DNA of 64,000 nucleotides from Fibrobacter succinogenes (GCA_902762795.1 CACWPM010000012.1:62001-126000); one strand, 5' to 3'; shown: positions 34,414 to 43,272, counted from the first letter of the stretch. Numbers and translations are program-made. Notes: generated by a model not told the origin, from the sequence alone.

Positions 34414-35484
34414 ATGTACAGAATTAAAGTAGCTACATACAAGTTCCTAGTCAACATTCTGCTGCGTTTGCCGGATGCGTTCTATGCGGTTCTTTTCGCC
34501 GTCGGTTTCCCAGTTTACAAGGCTTTGCACAAGAAGCGTGCGTATGGGCGTGTGGAAAAGCACTTGGAATTTGCGCGAAATTATATTACAAAAAAAAATA
34601 CGATAGATTGCTTCGCACCCTTACAGGGGTCTCGCAATGACGAACAAGGTTATACAGCGCGGGAGCTTGCTCACGCATTGGATAACCGCAGTGTCATGAG
34701 CTTGCTCAATGACGAGGAAGCAGAAAGTCGCAGCATAAAGCCATTAGAACACACAACGGCTCGCGACACATTCCGTGGTATTTTCTGGAACGCGCTGGAA
34801 TCTTACCGAGGCCTCGCCCGTTTCAAGAGCGTCGAGCGCCGCATCGTCTACGAAAACGAACACATCATCCGAGATGCCATTGCCGAATGCGCAAAAGCTA
34901 ACGCACCCATCGCAGGCATCAGCATACACCAGGGCGCATTCGAGCTTATGCACCGCGCACTCTGCCGCTACAGCGAGCACGTCCACCTCATGACCGACTC
35001 CGTCGGCGACATCGCATTCCGCGAAGTCCTCAAAGAACTCCGCAGCGATCCGCATCTGACCGAATACCATCCCGATGAAACAGGCTGCCTTATCCGCGAA
35101 CTGTTCCGCACCAAAGGCATCCTTGCGATGGTCATCGACCAAGGCAAGCACACCAAAGGGAACACCGTCTCGCTATTCGGGCGACCCAGCACGCTCTACT
35201 TGCGACTCCCGCAAAAAATAAACCAAATGGGAGCAGGCATCGTCACATTCCGCACCTGGAGCGAAAAAAAGCGCATCGTCATCCGCTTCGAAAGCTATTA
35301 CCCGCCCAAATACGATATACAACATTGCGGCGAGAAGTCCGCCAGATTATACGGCCAGAGAGCAGAAAATGCAGCGCAATCAGAAAGTCCGCTCGTCACA
35401 GCCATTGCATGCGAAATCGAAACGTGGATTGCCGAGCACCCCGAGCAATGGAGCTGGAACTACCACGGGAATTTCATTGGGTAA
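34414..35484 (+). CDS. Lipid A acyltransferase-like protein (LpxL/HtrB family) with repeat-derived insert
   Basis: 356 residues. A hydrophobic N-terminal anchor is followed from residue ~115 by the LpxL core: RGIFWNALESYRGLARF, IAGISIHQGAFELMHRAL (in place of the usual HxxxxD/E), GILAMVIDQGKHTKGNTVSLFGRP and a terminal HPEQWSWNYHGNFIG. Should transfer an acyl chain to a lipid A precursor at the inner membrane. Residues ~60-113 (NTIDCFAPLQGSRNDEQGYT ...) are low-complexity and encoded by DNA like the intergenic repeat just upstream. Frame is intact. No ribosome site. Confidence 0.83.
   Translation: MYRIKVATYKFLVNILLRLPDAFYAVLFAVGFPVYKALHKKRAYGRVEKHLEFARNYITKKNTIDCFAPLQGSRNDEQGYTARELAHALDNRSVMSLLNDEEAESRSIKPLEHTTARDTFRGIFWNALESYRGLARFKSVERRIVYENEHIIRDAIAECAKANAPIAGISIHQGAFELMHRALCRYSEHVHLMTDSVGDIAFREVLKELRSDPHLTEYHPDETGCLIRELFRTKGILAMVIDQGKHTKGNTVSLFGRPSTLYLRLPQKINQMGAGIVTFRTWSEKKRIVIRFESYYPPKYDIQHCGEKSARLYGQRAENAAQSESPLVTAIACEIETWIAEHPEQWSWNYHGNFIG
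34591..34752. repeat. Repeat-like insert inside the LpxL-like gene
   Basis: Has AGATTGCTTCGC ... CTCGCAATGACG and GAGCTTGCTC ... GCTTGCTCAATGACG, the same word order as the intergenic block at 34268-34370. 162 bases, divisible by three. Confidence 0.55.
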
Positions 35485-35514
35485 AAATCTTTATTTAAAT
35501 GTAAATAGCACATC

Positions 35515-35605
35515 ATGCGGGCGGGGCGTCAGCGGCTTCACTCGGTCATGTACGCCAGCAAGCTGTCGCCCGCGACTCTCGTTTTGCACGCTACAGCGAA
35601 GAAAA
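35515..35605 (+). repeat. Dispersed CG-rich repeat (second copy)
   Basis: Starts CATGCGGGCGGGGCG and shares successive blocks with the minus strand of 18888-19001. It is followed by a CATGACCACACAAGCATGGTC hairpin region (35639-35660). The rest of the 35485-35817 gap is AT-rich, with TATATTT at 35790-35796 before the Smr gene. Confidence 0.6.
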
Positions 35606-35817
35606 TTCCTGGCGCAAGCGCCAACCTTACGGCTCGACCATGACCACACAAGCATGGTCGCGGCACTCACCTTTTAAGGTTGTGGCCGATGCTTTTATTA
35701 TCAATACGATTCTTTTCATTTTTTCTAATTTAACAGTTTTTCCCGCTTTTACTGTTTATAAAATTCAACAAATTTGAGATTGCATTTTTTATATTTCGCT
35801 AAAAAGAAGGAAAGACA

Positions 35818-36276
35818 ATGCCTTTAAACGCAGAAGAAGAGTTTCAACTAGAGTGGATCAAGAACCACCCTATGCAAGACAAGGATGAACTTGCCGAAAT
35901 CCAGGCCGAGACTGAAGCCGAAGCTAGACCGCGAACCCGAGCCATCCGAGGCAAGAAAATGCGCCGAAACCCCGCCGCCTGGGAACTCCCGAACCCTGAA
36001 GATGAAATTGACCTCCACGGTCTCACCTCAGAAGAAGCCGCCGAAGCCGTCGAACGCCGAATCGACGATTTGCTCATCGCGGGCCTCAGCGTACTACGGG
36101 TCATCCACGGCGGCGGTAACCCCGAATACGGCAACGTCAAACGCATCATCGACCGAAAAGTCCGCTCCGAATGGAAAAATCGAGTTCTATTCTACAAAAT
36201 CGAACCCGATAACGCCGGTTCCAGCATCATGAAAATCGGAAAACCCCGCCCGCAACTTCAGAAAAGGAAGAAATAA
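35818..36276 (+). CDS. Smr-domain protein
   Basis: 152 residues. A charged N-terminal part (IQAETEAEARPRTRAIRGKK) precedes a stand-alone Smr domain: EIDLHGLTSEEAAEAVERRI, LSVLRVIHGGGNPEYGN with the conserved HGxG loop (here HGGG). Smr domains are nucleases or nucleic-acid-binding modules of MutS2 and small proteins, acting in the cytoplasm on stalled ribosomes or DNA. GAAGGAAAG precedes the ATG. Monocistronic before the tRNA gene. Confidence 0.87.
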   Translation: MPLNAEEEFQLEWIKNHPMQDKDELAEIQAETEAEARPRTRAIRGKKMRRNPAAWELPNPEDEIDLHGLTSEEAAEAVERRIDDLLIAGLSVLRVIHGGGNPEYGNVKRIIDRKVRSEWKNRVLFYKIEPDNAGSSIMKIGKPRPQLQKRKK

Positions 36277-36332
36277 TCAATTTTTTTCACTTTTTTCAAC
36301 ATCTACCCCTTTAAAATCCAATCGAAATTAAC

Positions 36333-36340
36333 TATAATTG
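36333..36340 (+). promoter_or_regulatory. tRNA-Pro promoter -10 box
   Basis: TATAATTG followed by TGCGCGTC, the same downstream sequence as the tRNA-Ala promoter. The -35 position (36310-36315, TTTAAA) is weak. Confidence 0.55.
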
Positions 36341-36371
36341 TGCGCGTCAACGACAAACCGTCAAGACAAAA

Positions 36372-36445
36372 CGGAATATAGCTCAGCCTGGTAGAGCGCT
36401 TGCTTCGGGAGCAAGAGGTCGTGAGTTCGAATCTCGCTATTCCGA
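36372..36445 (+). tRNA. tRNA-Pro (anticodon CGG)
   Basis: Cloverleaf: acceptor CGGAATA / TATTCCG, D-arm with AGCTCAGCCTGGTAGAGC, anticodon stem CTTGC / GCAAG around loop TTCGGGA, T-arm GTGAGTTCGAATCTCGC. Discriminator A; no encoded CCA. Confidence 0.95.
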
Positions 36446-36454
36446 CTAAAACAA

Positions 36455-36482
36455 AGAAGACTCCTTTACGGAGTCTTTTTTG
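36455..36482 (+). terminator. Terminator after tRNA-Pro
   Basis: AAGACTCC / GGAGTCTT stem with TTTAC loop and a six-T tail. Confidence 0.9.
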
Positions 36483-36504
36483 TTTTATACAGAATTTTCG
36501 CAAG

Positions 36505-36612
36505 ACGAGAACTCACGAAGTGAGTTCGAGTAGCAGCGAGGCGAGCGTCGCGACAGACCGCTTGCGAGATGGCATGACCGAGCCGATGCAGCGGACGCCG
36601 TAGGCGTCCATC
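36505..36612. repeat. Intergenic repeat related to the LysE-gene insert
   Basis: Starts with an AGACGAG heptamer, then ACTCACGAAGTGAGT, GTCGCGAC, GGCATGACCGA and GACGCCGTAGGCGTC; the same blocks occur in the same order (reverse strand) at 29740-29800. It ends beside the stop of the radical SAM gene. Confidence 0.65.
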
Positions 36613-36618
36613 ATCTCG

Positions 36619-37653
36619 CTACGCGCCACTCCCAAATCGTCTTTCAGGATCAGGGCAATGGTCCTCATGACCGTCAGGCCAAACCCACACTTCATCTGTA
36701 AACGGGCACGCGACACCACACACACCACCCATCGCGCAACCACCATTATGGGAACCCACAAAAAACAAACTCCCTTCATGCTTCACATGCGAAGCAGAAA
36801 GCGCTCCCGTCCGAAGTTCCCTGCGCAACAATTCTAGCAACGCATCATCCATCGCATACATTTCACGGAGTTCTCGCGGAGCTCCATTCAAAAGCACCAC
36901 TTTATTCCACTTGATCCTATCAATCCCAATTGCAGAAGCCCACGACACAATCTCCGGCACTTCCTGCAAATTTTTTTGATGCAACGTCACTTGTAGAGAG
37001 ACCGTCGCGACTCTCGAAACAGCAGCCTTCGACTTTGCAGTTTCCGCGCATTCCACACCAGCGCCCCCCGCGCAATCAATTTTCGCGCAGTCCCCTTCAA
37101 CACCCGCGCAATCAGCATTCTCGCGCATTCTATCGCGCACCCGAACCAATTTTTCGACGTTCGCTTTCCACCCGTCAAACTGTTCCGAAGCCAAATAGCT
37201 TACCTTGATGTCGCTGCACGAGCGCAGCAACAATTCCATCGCAGCATCGCTTCCCCACTTTCCCGGAAACGTTCCATTCGTCGTGATATTTAGCGGTAGC
37301 CCCATCCCCGCGCACAACTTCAACAAATCATCAAAATACGAATAAAATAACGGTTCACCCATCGTCGAAGGGATAATTTCGCGTAGCACCCGCATCCCCG
37401 AAGCATCACGTTCTGCGGCATATTTTTCAATCGCCGCCCGAGCGATTTCGAAAGGCATCTCGCCCACACCAAACGCGCGGCGTTCCCTATTACAATTCGA
37501 AAGGCTTCCCCTACTACTATCCGGCAAGCTTTCCCGATTATCATCCCTTGCATTTGGTGTATCACAATTAAGCAAAGCCCGCTGGTTCATAAAACACAGC
37601 GGACAATGCAAATTGCAAACGTCAGGATTTGTGAGTAAAGTAATGCGTCGCAT
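36619..37653 (-). CDS. Radical SAM protein with SPASM-like Cys-rich end
   Basis: 344 residues from ATG 37653. The cluster motif CNLHCPLC is at 13-20 and STMGEPLF gives the SAM-binding GEP block; a late Cys cluster (GGCAMGGVCGVACPF ... EDHCPDPE) resembles an auxiliary-cluster domain. Two low-complexity stretches (~27-60 with NCDTPNARDDNRESL; ~178-212 with DCAGVEGDCAKIDCAGGAG) interrupt the fold and look like repeat-derived inserts. The last residues (RRFGSGA) run into an intergenic repeat, so the native C-terminus may be altered. Substrate unknown. The start 20 codons upstream lies in heptamers and is unlikely. Confidence 0.78.
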   Translation of the reverse strand: MRRITLLTNPDVCNLHCPLCFMNQRALLNCDTPNARDDNRESLPDSSRGSLSNCNRERRAFGVGEMPFEIARAAIEKYAAERDASGMRVLREIIPSTMGEPLFYSYFDDLLKLCAGMGLPLNITTNGTFPGKWGSDAAMELLLRSCSDIKVSYLASEQFDGWKANVEKLVRVRDRMRENADCAGVEGDCAKIDCAGGAGVECAETAKSKAAVSRVATVSLQVTLHQKNLQEVPEIVSWASAIGIDRIKWNKVVLLNGAPRELREMYAMDDALLELLRRELRTGALSASHVKHEGSLFFVGSHNGGCAMGGVCGVACPFTDEVWVWPDGHEDHCPDPERRFGSGA

Positions 37654-37767
37654 GTTAGGGGATAGGTTACAGGTTATAGGTTTTAGGACAAACATTTCAT
37701 GCGCTTTGCGCATCTACAAAGGGCGGCATCGCCGCGATTTATTCGCCTAATACCTACCCCCTAATCC

Positions 37768-38634
37768 CTACTCTCTATGTTCTCTCAGGTACTTGATCGC
37801 AGCGAGGCCCGCAATAGCGCCTTCGCCAACGGCTACTGCCACTTGGAGAGTACCACCCGTGCAATCGCCCGCAGCAAAGAGCCCAGGGACAGTCGTCTGG
37901 AAATCCTTATCAAGCACGAGCTTTCCGGCATCGAACGCAGCGCCCGCCTTCAACGCCAAATCCGTAGCATTCGCGCTACCCATCGCAACGAACAAACCGT
38001 CAAAACAAGCTTCAAGGCCATCGTCAAAACGCACGCCTTCAAACTGTCCTGCGCCCTTGAGGCCTGTAATCTTACGGGTTTCAATTTTCACGTTTTCCGG
38101 GAACTTCGCCGTAATATCAGCCCCGTTCGTCAAAAGAGTGACGCTGTTGACTACAGACAAAAGTTCAGTCGCTTCGTGCAAAGCGTACTCGCCCGAACCA
38201 AGCACCGCCACATTCTTTTTACGATAAAAGAACGCATCGCACACAGCGCAGTAGCTTACACCATGACCTTCCATCTCGGCCATACCTGGGAGCGGAGTCT
38301 TTTTGCGAGCGGCACCGGTAGCCATCACGCAGACCTTTCCGCGGTACGTACCCTTCAAGCCAGTCGCTACAAAACCAAAGCCGTCGAACATGAGATCCGT
38401 CACCTCATCGTCCTCGATTCGCGCTCCCAAAGCAAGCGCCTGCTTTTTACCCACCTCAGCCAGTTCAGCCCCCGTGAGCGGTTCTTTCAACCCAAAATAA
38501 TTTTCAATTTTGTGAGCCTTGGCAAGCGCTCCCACATCTTTTCCAACCAGCAAGACATCTAGTCCAGCACGTAATCCATAAAGAGCCGCCGAGATTCCAG
38601 CCGGTCCATAACCTAAAATCAATATATCTGACAT
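37768..38634 (-). CDS. Thioredoxin-reductase-like FAD/NAD(P) oxidoreductase
   Basis: 288 residues. FAD-binding LGYGPAGISAALYGLRAG at the N-terminus, redox pair CAVC in HGVSYCAVCDAFFYRKK, the NAD(P) loop AVLGSGEYALHEA and the C-terminal FAD block GLFAAGDCTGG. The CxxCD site is as in thioredoxin reductase, but GSGEYA and missing HRR-type residues for NADPH make a ferredoxin- or NADH-dependent variant possible. Cytoplasmic. GGAGG before ATG 38634 fixes the start. Heptamers (37663-37690 and 37745-37775) lie downstream. Confidence 0.83.
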   Translation of the reverse strand: MSDILILGYGPAGISAALYGLRAGLDVLLVGKDVGALAKAHKIENYFGLKEPLTGAELAEVGKKQALALGARIEDDEVTDLMFDGFGFVATGLKGTYRGKVCVMATGAARKKTPLPGMAEMEGHGVSYCAVCDAFFYRKKNVAVLGSGEYALHEATELLSVVNSVTLLTNGADITAKFPENVKIETRKITGLKGAGQFEGVRFDDGLEACFDGLFVAMGSANATDLALKAGAAFDAGKLVLDKDFQTTVPGLFAAGDCTGGTLQVAVAVGEGAIAGLAAIKYLREHRE

Positions 38635-38702
38635 AAAAACCTCCACAAAAAAGATACGAATTTATTTATTTTAAAATATGTAATAAAAACGGAACTTTGG
38701 AA

Positions 38703-39827
38703 ATGAGGATAATGTTGCAACGCTACCCGACGCGTGATTTATTTGTTGAAGCTGGATATGGTCCAAATTTTGCGGACCAGCTTATTCAGAATGCCTATAG
38801 CAAACTTTTTGAGGGCGATCCGATTGACGAGAGGATCTATTTCGAAGCGTCCGACGATATGGCATACATCATCGACATCGGGCACGACGACATCCGTTCA
38901 GAAGGCATGAGCTATGGCATGTACATTGCCGCGCTGACAGACCACGAAGTCACGTTCGACAAGCTTTGGAACTTTGCCAAACATTTTGCCCGTAATAACG
39001 AAGGACCGCACAAGGGTTATTTTTCATGGCAGATTAACATCACCAATTTTTCCATGATGGATCCCGGAGCCGCACCGGACAGCGAAGAATACTTTGCCGC
39101 AGCGCTCCTTATCGCCGCCAAGAGATTTCACCGCGAAGACCTCCTCCGCGATGCAATAGAGCTCATCAACAGCATTAAGTACAAAGAACAAAACGAACTA
39201 GTCGGTCCAATCATCGATCCAGAAACTAAACTTATCAAGTTCTCGCCCGTTCTCGGGAACGACTTCACCAATCCGAGTTACCATACGATGGCTTTTTACC
39301 GCATGTTCGCCGAAGCCACGGGCGACGAATCCTGGCTTGATATCGCACAGGCGAGCATCGATTTTCTACAAAAGGCGGCACATCCGGTCACAGGACTTTG
39401 TGCCGATTACGCCGAATACGACGGAACCCCCAAAGCCATGCCCTGGTTCCCCGAAAGCAACAATTTTAGCGGAGACGCTTGGCGCGTAGCGCTCAACTTG
39501 AGCCTCGACTATGCCATATTCCGCGGACACGAAAGCGAAAAAGAAATCTGTGAACGCATCTTGCACTTTTTCTCGAACTGCAATCCCTACCTCTCGGACT
39601 ATGCTGTCGATGGAGGTCCGTACCCGCATGAAGGAAGAAACGCAACACCGGGGCTTATCGCCATGAACGCCGCGGCAACGCAAGTGCTCCCGCCGGACGA
39701 CCCGCGCATAACGCCTTTTGTAAGGCGACTGGCCGCGCTCTCCGTGCCCTACCGTTTTTGGCGTTACTATGATGGGATGTTGTACATGATCGGCATTCTC
39801 GCCACCGCGGGAAAAATCACACTCTAA
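38703..39827 (+). CDS. Intracellular glycoside hydrolase family 8, Rex-like
   Basis: 374 residues. The GH8 signature IRSEGMSYGMYIAAL carries the acid Glu; YFSWQIN, GAAPDSEEYFAAALLIAA and SGDAWRVALNL with the second catalytic Asp follow in family order. There is no signal peptide, and length and wording match reducing-end xylose-releasing exo-oligoxylanases rather than secreted cellulases. It would trim imported xylo-oligosaccharides in the cytoplasm. ATG 38703 is used; ATG 38712, with GAGG just ahead, and TTG 38697 are alternatives. Ten bases before the next gene, so possibly co-transcribed. Confidence 0.85.
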   Translation: MRIMLQRYPTRDLFVEAGYGPNFADQLIQNAYSKLFEGDPIDERIYFEASDDMAYIIDIGHDDIRSEGMSYGMYIAALTDHEVTFDKLWNFAKHFARNNEGPHKGYFSWQINITNFSMMDPGAAPDSEEYFAAALLIAAKRFHREDLLRDAIELINSIKYKEQNELVGPIIDPETKLIKFSPVLGNDFTNPSYHTMAFYRMFAEATGDESWLDIAQASIDFLQKAAHPVTGLCADYAEYDGTPKAMPWFPESNNFSGDAWRVALNLSLDYAIFRGHESEKEICERILHFFSNCNPYLSDYAVDGGPYPHEGRNATPGLIAMNAAATQVLPPDDPRITPFVRRLAALSVPYRFWRYYDGMLYMIGILATAGKITL

Positions 39828-39837
39828 GGAGAATCGC

Positions 39838-40755
39838 ATGAAACACCTACCATTCATCCTATTCATCACGGCTGGCTCTATCGCTTTCACCGCCTGCGAC
39901 GATGTTCGTGTTGAAAAATATCCGAACGGGAACGTCCGTTTCGAAGCCACCTACGTAAACGACAAGAAGGAAGGCCTAGAAAAGGAATTCTATGATGACG
40001 GAACACTCAAGCGAGAGTCGAACTACGTGAACGACCGGCGCGAAGGATTGACAAAAGAATACTACAAGGACGGGACGCTCCAGACGGAACTGTCTTATGC
40101 AAACGGCTATGTTGAAGGAACCGTCATCCGCTACCACAAGAACGGTAAGGTCGCCTCCAAGGCAGAGTACAAACAAAATAAGCAAATCTCATTTGGGGAA
40201 ACGTTCAACGAAGACGGCTCTCCGGCTACAAGCGGCAACTACAAGGATCCGCGCGACGGAAACTCCTACGAATGGATTGTCATTGGCGACCAACTCTGGA
40301 CAGCAGAAAACATGAACTTCGCCACTCCGTCCGGTGCAATTTGTGCACAATGCAACCATTGGGGACGCCTCTACGATTTTGAAAATGCAAAGAAAGCTTG
40401 CCTCGAAGGTTTCCACATGCCAAGCAAGGCGGAATGGAACAAACTTCTCAAAATCGCAGGCAAAAAGCCGGGTGTCGTACTCAAGGCTGGTTACGGCTGG
40501 GACCCGATCAAGCCAGACTCTCCCATTTTCGGAAACGGCAAAGATGAACTCGGCTTTGGAGCAAAAGCCGGCGGAGCACATTTTGCCAAAAGCGATGTCG
40601 CTATAAAGGATCGCAAGTTCGATGAAGCCGGCAAGAAAGCTTACTTCTGGACAAGCGAAGGCGAAGTCCTCATATTCTTCCACGACAAGGATATCGCTAA
40701 ATTCGAAAAGTTCAATCCAGAATTCGGAGCAAGTCTCCGCTGCATTAAAGACTAA
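39838..40755 (+). CDS. Lipoprotein with MORN-like repeats and TIGR02145 domain
   Basis: 305 residues. Leader MKHLPFILFITAGSIAFTAC, Cys20 lipidated. Residues ~25-125 contain four to five YwqK/MORN-type repeats (YPNGNVRFEATYVNDKKEG, YDDGTLKRESNYVNDRREG, YKDGTLQTELSYANGYVEG). The second half is the Fibrobacter paralogous domain (WIVIGDQLWTAENMNFATP, GFHMPSKAEWNKLLKIAG, AYFWTSEGE, GASLRCIKD). Likely exposed on the outer membrane; function unknown. AAGGAG seven bases before the ATG. Position after the GH8 gene suggests co-transcription but not necessarily shared function. Confidence 0.85.
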   Translation: MKHLPFILFITAGSIAFTACDDVRVEKYPNGNVRFEATYVNDKKEGLEKEFYDDGTLKRESNYVNDRREGLTKEYYKDGTLQTELSYANGYVEGTVIRYHKNGKVASKAEYKQNKQISFGETFNEDGSPATSGNYKDPRDGNSYEWIVIGDQLWTAENMNFATPSGAICAQCNHWGRLYDFENAKKACLEGFHMPSKAEWNKLLKIAGKKPGVVLKAGYGWDPIKPDSPIFGNGKDELGFGAKAGGAHFAKSDVAIKDRKFDEAGKKAYFWTSEGEVLIFFHDKDIAKFEKFNPEFGASLRCIKD

Positions 40756-40776
40756 TTAGCTATTGGCTTATTGTCA

Positions 40777-40812
40777 AATCCCGGTTCCATCGCAGGAAAC
40801 GGGATTTTTTTG
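40777..40812 (+). terminator. Terminator after the TIGR02145 lipoprotein
   Basis: AATCCCGGTTCC pairs with GGAAACGGGATT (one mismatch), followed by seven T. Confidence 0.85.
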
Positions 40813-40859
40813 CAAAAACAAGAGGCAAAACGGCGAAAACGGGCAGCACAACGTGCTGT

Positions 40860-41110
40860 TTTCGCGATTTTATGTTACCAAAATCAGCTTTTTGCTCCTT
40901 TTGGTAGTATATTTTTTACTTTGTTTGAACAAAATTTGAGTATAAGTCCATTTTCCATGCTACCAAAATAGCTAATTTCACACTTTTGGCAGCATAAAGC
41001 AAACAGACAAACTCATATTTCAGTCATTTTTAGTTAATTTGCCCAAATTTTATGCTACCAAATTACGATTTTTTTTGCATTTGGTAGCATATTTTCGCAT
41101 TTCGAGGCTT
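40860..41110. repeat. Three-hairpin dispersed repeat, copy B
   Basis: Palindromes ATGYTACCAAA ... TTTGGYARYAT start at 40872, 40957 and 41052 (spacing 85 and 95). The third is a perfect 12-bp palindrome (41052-41063 and 41079-41090). Copy A at 1798-2050 has the same layout with G-C in place of A-T at the outer pair. It sits between two converging genes, so it is not a promoter. Confidence 0.82.
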
Positions 41111-41135
41111 ATCTGGGGTTTATCTGCTCAAAAAA

Positions 41136-42311
41136 CTATAACGTGGCGTGAGCAGCAATCGTGTAAATCGAAGTCACGTCCTTCGCTTTGAGCGGCACGA
41201 AGCCCCAACCATCGCCCGGATTCAGCTTTTCCACAAGCGTCGGAATGTCTTCTTCTTTTGCGCCAAGTTCAGAGAAATTGATGGGCATGCCGATGGAATG
41301 CAAAAAACGGCGGAACGCGCGGATGCCCTCGAGGGCGGTCGCTTTCGGATTTTCAAAATTCATTTGACAGCCGAACACGCGCGTTGCCATCTGCGCAAAA
41401 CGCATCACGTTGTGGTCCACCACGTATTCCATCCACGCCGGCATAATGACTGCTAGGCCCGCGCCATGGGCGCAGTCGTAGAGCCCAGAGAGTTCATGTT
41501 CAATCGCGTGGCTGTTCCAGTCCTGACTGCGCCCGCAGCCCACAAGGCCATTGTGTGCAACCGTACCCGCCCACATGATGTTCGCACGAACCTCGTAATT
41601 GTCGGGTTCGGCCATGGCGCGCGGACCTTCCTTGAGCATCGTGATGAGCAACGCCTCGCAAAGGCGGTCCGTCGTCTCGACCTCGAGCGTATTCGTGAAG
41701 TAACGTTCAAAAACGTGGGCCATGATGTCGGTAATGCCGCAGGCCGTCTGGTAAGGCGGCAAAGTGCACAACAATGCCGGATTCTGCACCGCAAACCTCG
41801 GGCGTATCACGTCAGCACCAATGTCACGCTTGAGCATTCCCTCTTCCTTGGTCACGACAGAGTCGCCGCTGCCTTCGGAACCGGCTGCAGCAATCGTCTG
41901 CACCACGCCAATCGGGAGCGCCTTCGTGACCGGGAGCTTATGCGCATAAAAATCCCAGAAATCTCCATCGTAAAGAGCGCCCACGGCAATTCCCTTGGAG
42001 CTATCAATGACAGAGCCGCCACCGACGGCAAGGATGAAATCGACACCGTTCGCACGCACCATCTCAATGCCCTTGTAAATCAAGGTATCGCGTGGGTTTG
42101 GCTTCACGCCGCCGAGTTCCACAAACGAAACTCCCGCGGCGTCGAGCGAGGCCTTGACGCGGTCGATCAAGCCGGAGCGCACCGCGGAACCGCCGCCGTA
42201 ATGAATCAGCACCTTCGTGCCGCCATACTTTTTAACGAGTTCACCACACTCGTTTTCGCGATCCTTGCCAAATACAAATTCCGTGGGGCTGTAGAAATTG
42301 AAATTGTCCAT
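41136..42311 (-). CDS. Iron-containing alcohol dehydrogenase (BdhA/YqhD-like)
   Basis: 391 residues. NAD(P)-binding VGGGSVIDSSKGIA. The metal site spans the ITDIMAHVFERYF segment and AIEHELSGLYDCAHGAGLAVI, with Asp and three His of the family, and the third His occurs in the late SIYTIAAHA part or EYVVDHN. It reduces aldehydes or oxidises alcohols in the cytoplasm, typical of butanol dehydrogenase/YqhD enzymes that cope with aldehydes. Single gene. A 7-bp nested hairpin (42340-42382, GCCCG ... TCCCGCA/TGCGGGA ... CGGGC) lies upstream of the start. Confidence 0.9.
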   Translation of the reverse strand: MDNFNFYSPTEFVFGKDRENECGELVKKYGGTKVLIHYGGGSAVRSGLIDRVKASLDAAGVSFVELGGVKPNPRDTLIYKGIEMVRANGVDFILAVGGGSVIDSSKGIAVGALYDGDFWDFYAHKLPVTKALPIGVVQTIAAAGSEGSGDSVVTKEEGMLKRDIGADVIRPRFAVQNPALLCTLPPYQTACGITDIMAHVFERYFTNTLEVETTDRLCEALLITMLKEGPRAMAEPDNYEVRANIMWAGTVAHNGLVGCGRSQDWNSHAIEHELSGLYDCAHGAGLAVIMPAWMEYVVDHNVMRFAQMATRVFGCQMNFENPKATALEGIRAFRRFLHSIGMPINFSELGAKEEDIPTLVEKLNPGDGWGFVPLKAKDVTSIYTIAAHATL

Positions 42312-42528
42312 ATTCCATCCTTTTTCAACCGAGCAGGAGATGCCCGCCGGAATTTATCCCGCACTTGATGCGGGACGGGCATGACAAACAGCTGCATAAA
42401 TTTTGTTTTTATAAAAATACAAGAAAATCCCACCCAGCGGCAGGATCTTAACAATTTTTTTGTTCTCTAGAAGAAACACTTAAGCCTTGCAAAGCCCATC
42501 ACAAAAGGCAAATCAGAGAACCATCCAA

Positions 42529-43272
42529 CTAGAACTTAAGCGAAACGCCTACATGCGGAACAACCTGAAATCCGGAAAAGACATGATCGAGCTTATAATC
42601 GATTGTTTCAAAATCATCGGAATAGCCATAACGAGATTCTCTCTTTCCAAAACCGAACAAATTCACAGTCACATCTACACCCGCATTAATTCCTAGCCTT
42701 TCCGTAATTCGATACCCCAAAACAATATCGCCACCTCCAACAAAATTAAACAGCAACGTTGAATATTCTTGAGTGAAATCCTCCATCGGATAAGATTCCC
42801 CCAAGTATTTCATGTCACCACCCAAAATAGCATGCACAACAAATATGAAATCATTGATAAATGGAGCAAAGCCTAATCCAACTTTTGCATTCAAATCAAA
42901 ACGTGAATCAATTTGATTCAAATGCGCATACGGATCAAAATAAGAATATTTTTTGGATTCATTCACAGGGATATTAACAAAACCAATTCCTGCACCAACC
43001 TCAAAAGACAAACCACTTTGAAAAACTAGATCACGAGTCCACTTCAATTGAAGTCCCATGATCATATCCATTTTTAAATCACGATCACGAGTAAATTTAT
43101 TTTCGTATTTTAAATTGCTATACTGTTCCCACGTTCCGCCCCAATCCATCGGGAGTGCAATGCTAAATGAATGGAAAACAATATTTTTCTTCTGTATTCC
43201 TTCACTCTGAGCAAAAGACGTTAATGCCAAGAGCATCACAGCAGCAAGCACAATTTTTATTGAATTAGACAT
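42529..43272 (-). CDS. Small outer-membrane beta-barrel protein
   Basis: 247 residues from ATG 43272, chosen for the GGAG six bases ahead. The signal peptide MSNSIKIVLAAVMLLALTSF ends near AQS. The mature chain alternates hydrophobic and polar residues in ~10 strands (FQSGLSFEVGAGIGFVNIPV, FDLNAKVGLGFAPFIND, LGINAGVDVTVNLFGFG) and finishes with VPHVGVSLKF, a terminal Phe as in outer-membrane barrels. It resembles the general OmpA/OmpW-like barrel superfamily with no specific role visible. Stands alone between two repeat-rich gaps. Confidence 0.75.
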   Translation of the reverse strand: MSNSIKIVLAAVMLLALTSFAQSEGIQKKNIVFHSFSIALPMDWGGTWEQYSNLKYENKFTRDRDLKMDMIMGLQLKWTRDLVFQSGLSFEVGAGIGFVNIPVNESKKYSYFDPYAHLNQIDSRFDLNAKVGLGFAPFINDFIFVVHAILGGDMKYLGESYPMEDFTQEYSTLLFNFVGGGDIVLGYRITERLGINAGVDVTVNLFGFGKRESRYGYSDDFETIDYKLDHVFSGFQVVPHVGVSLKF

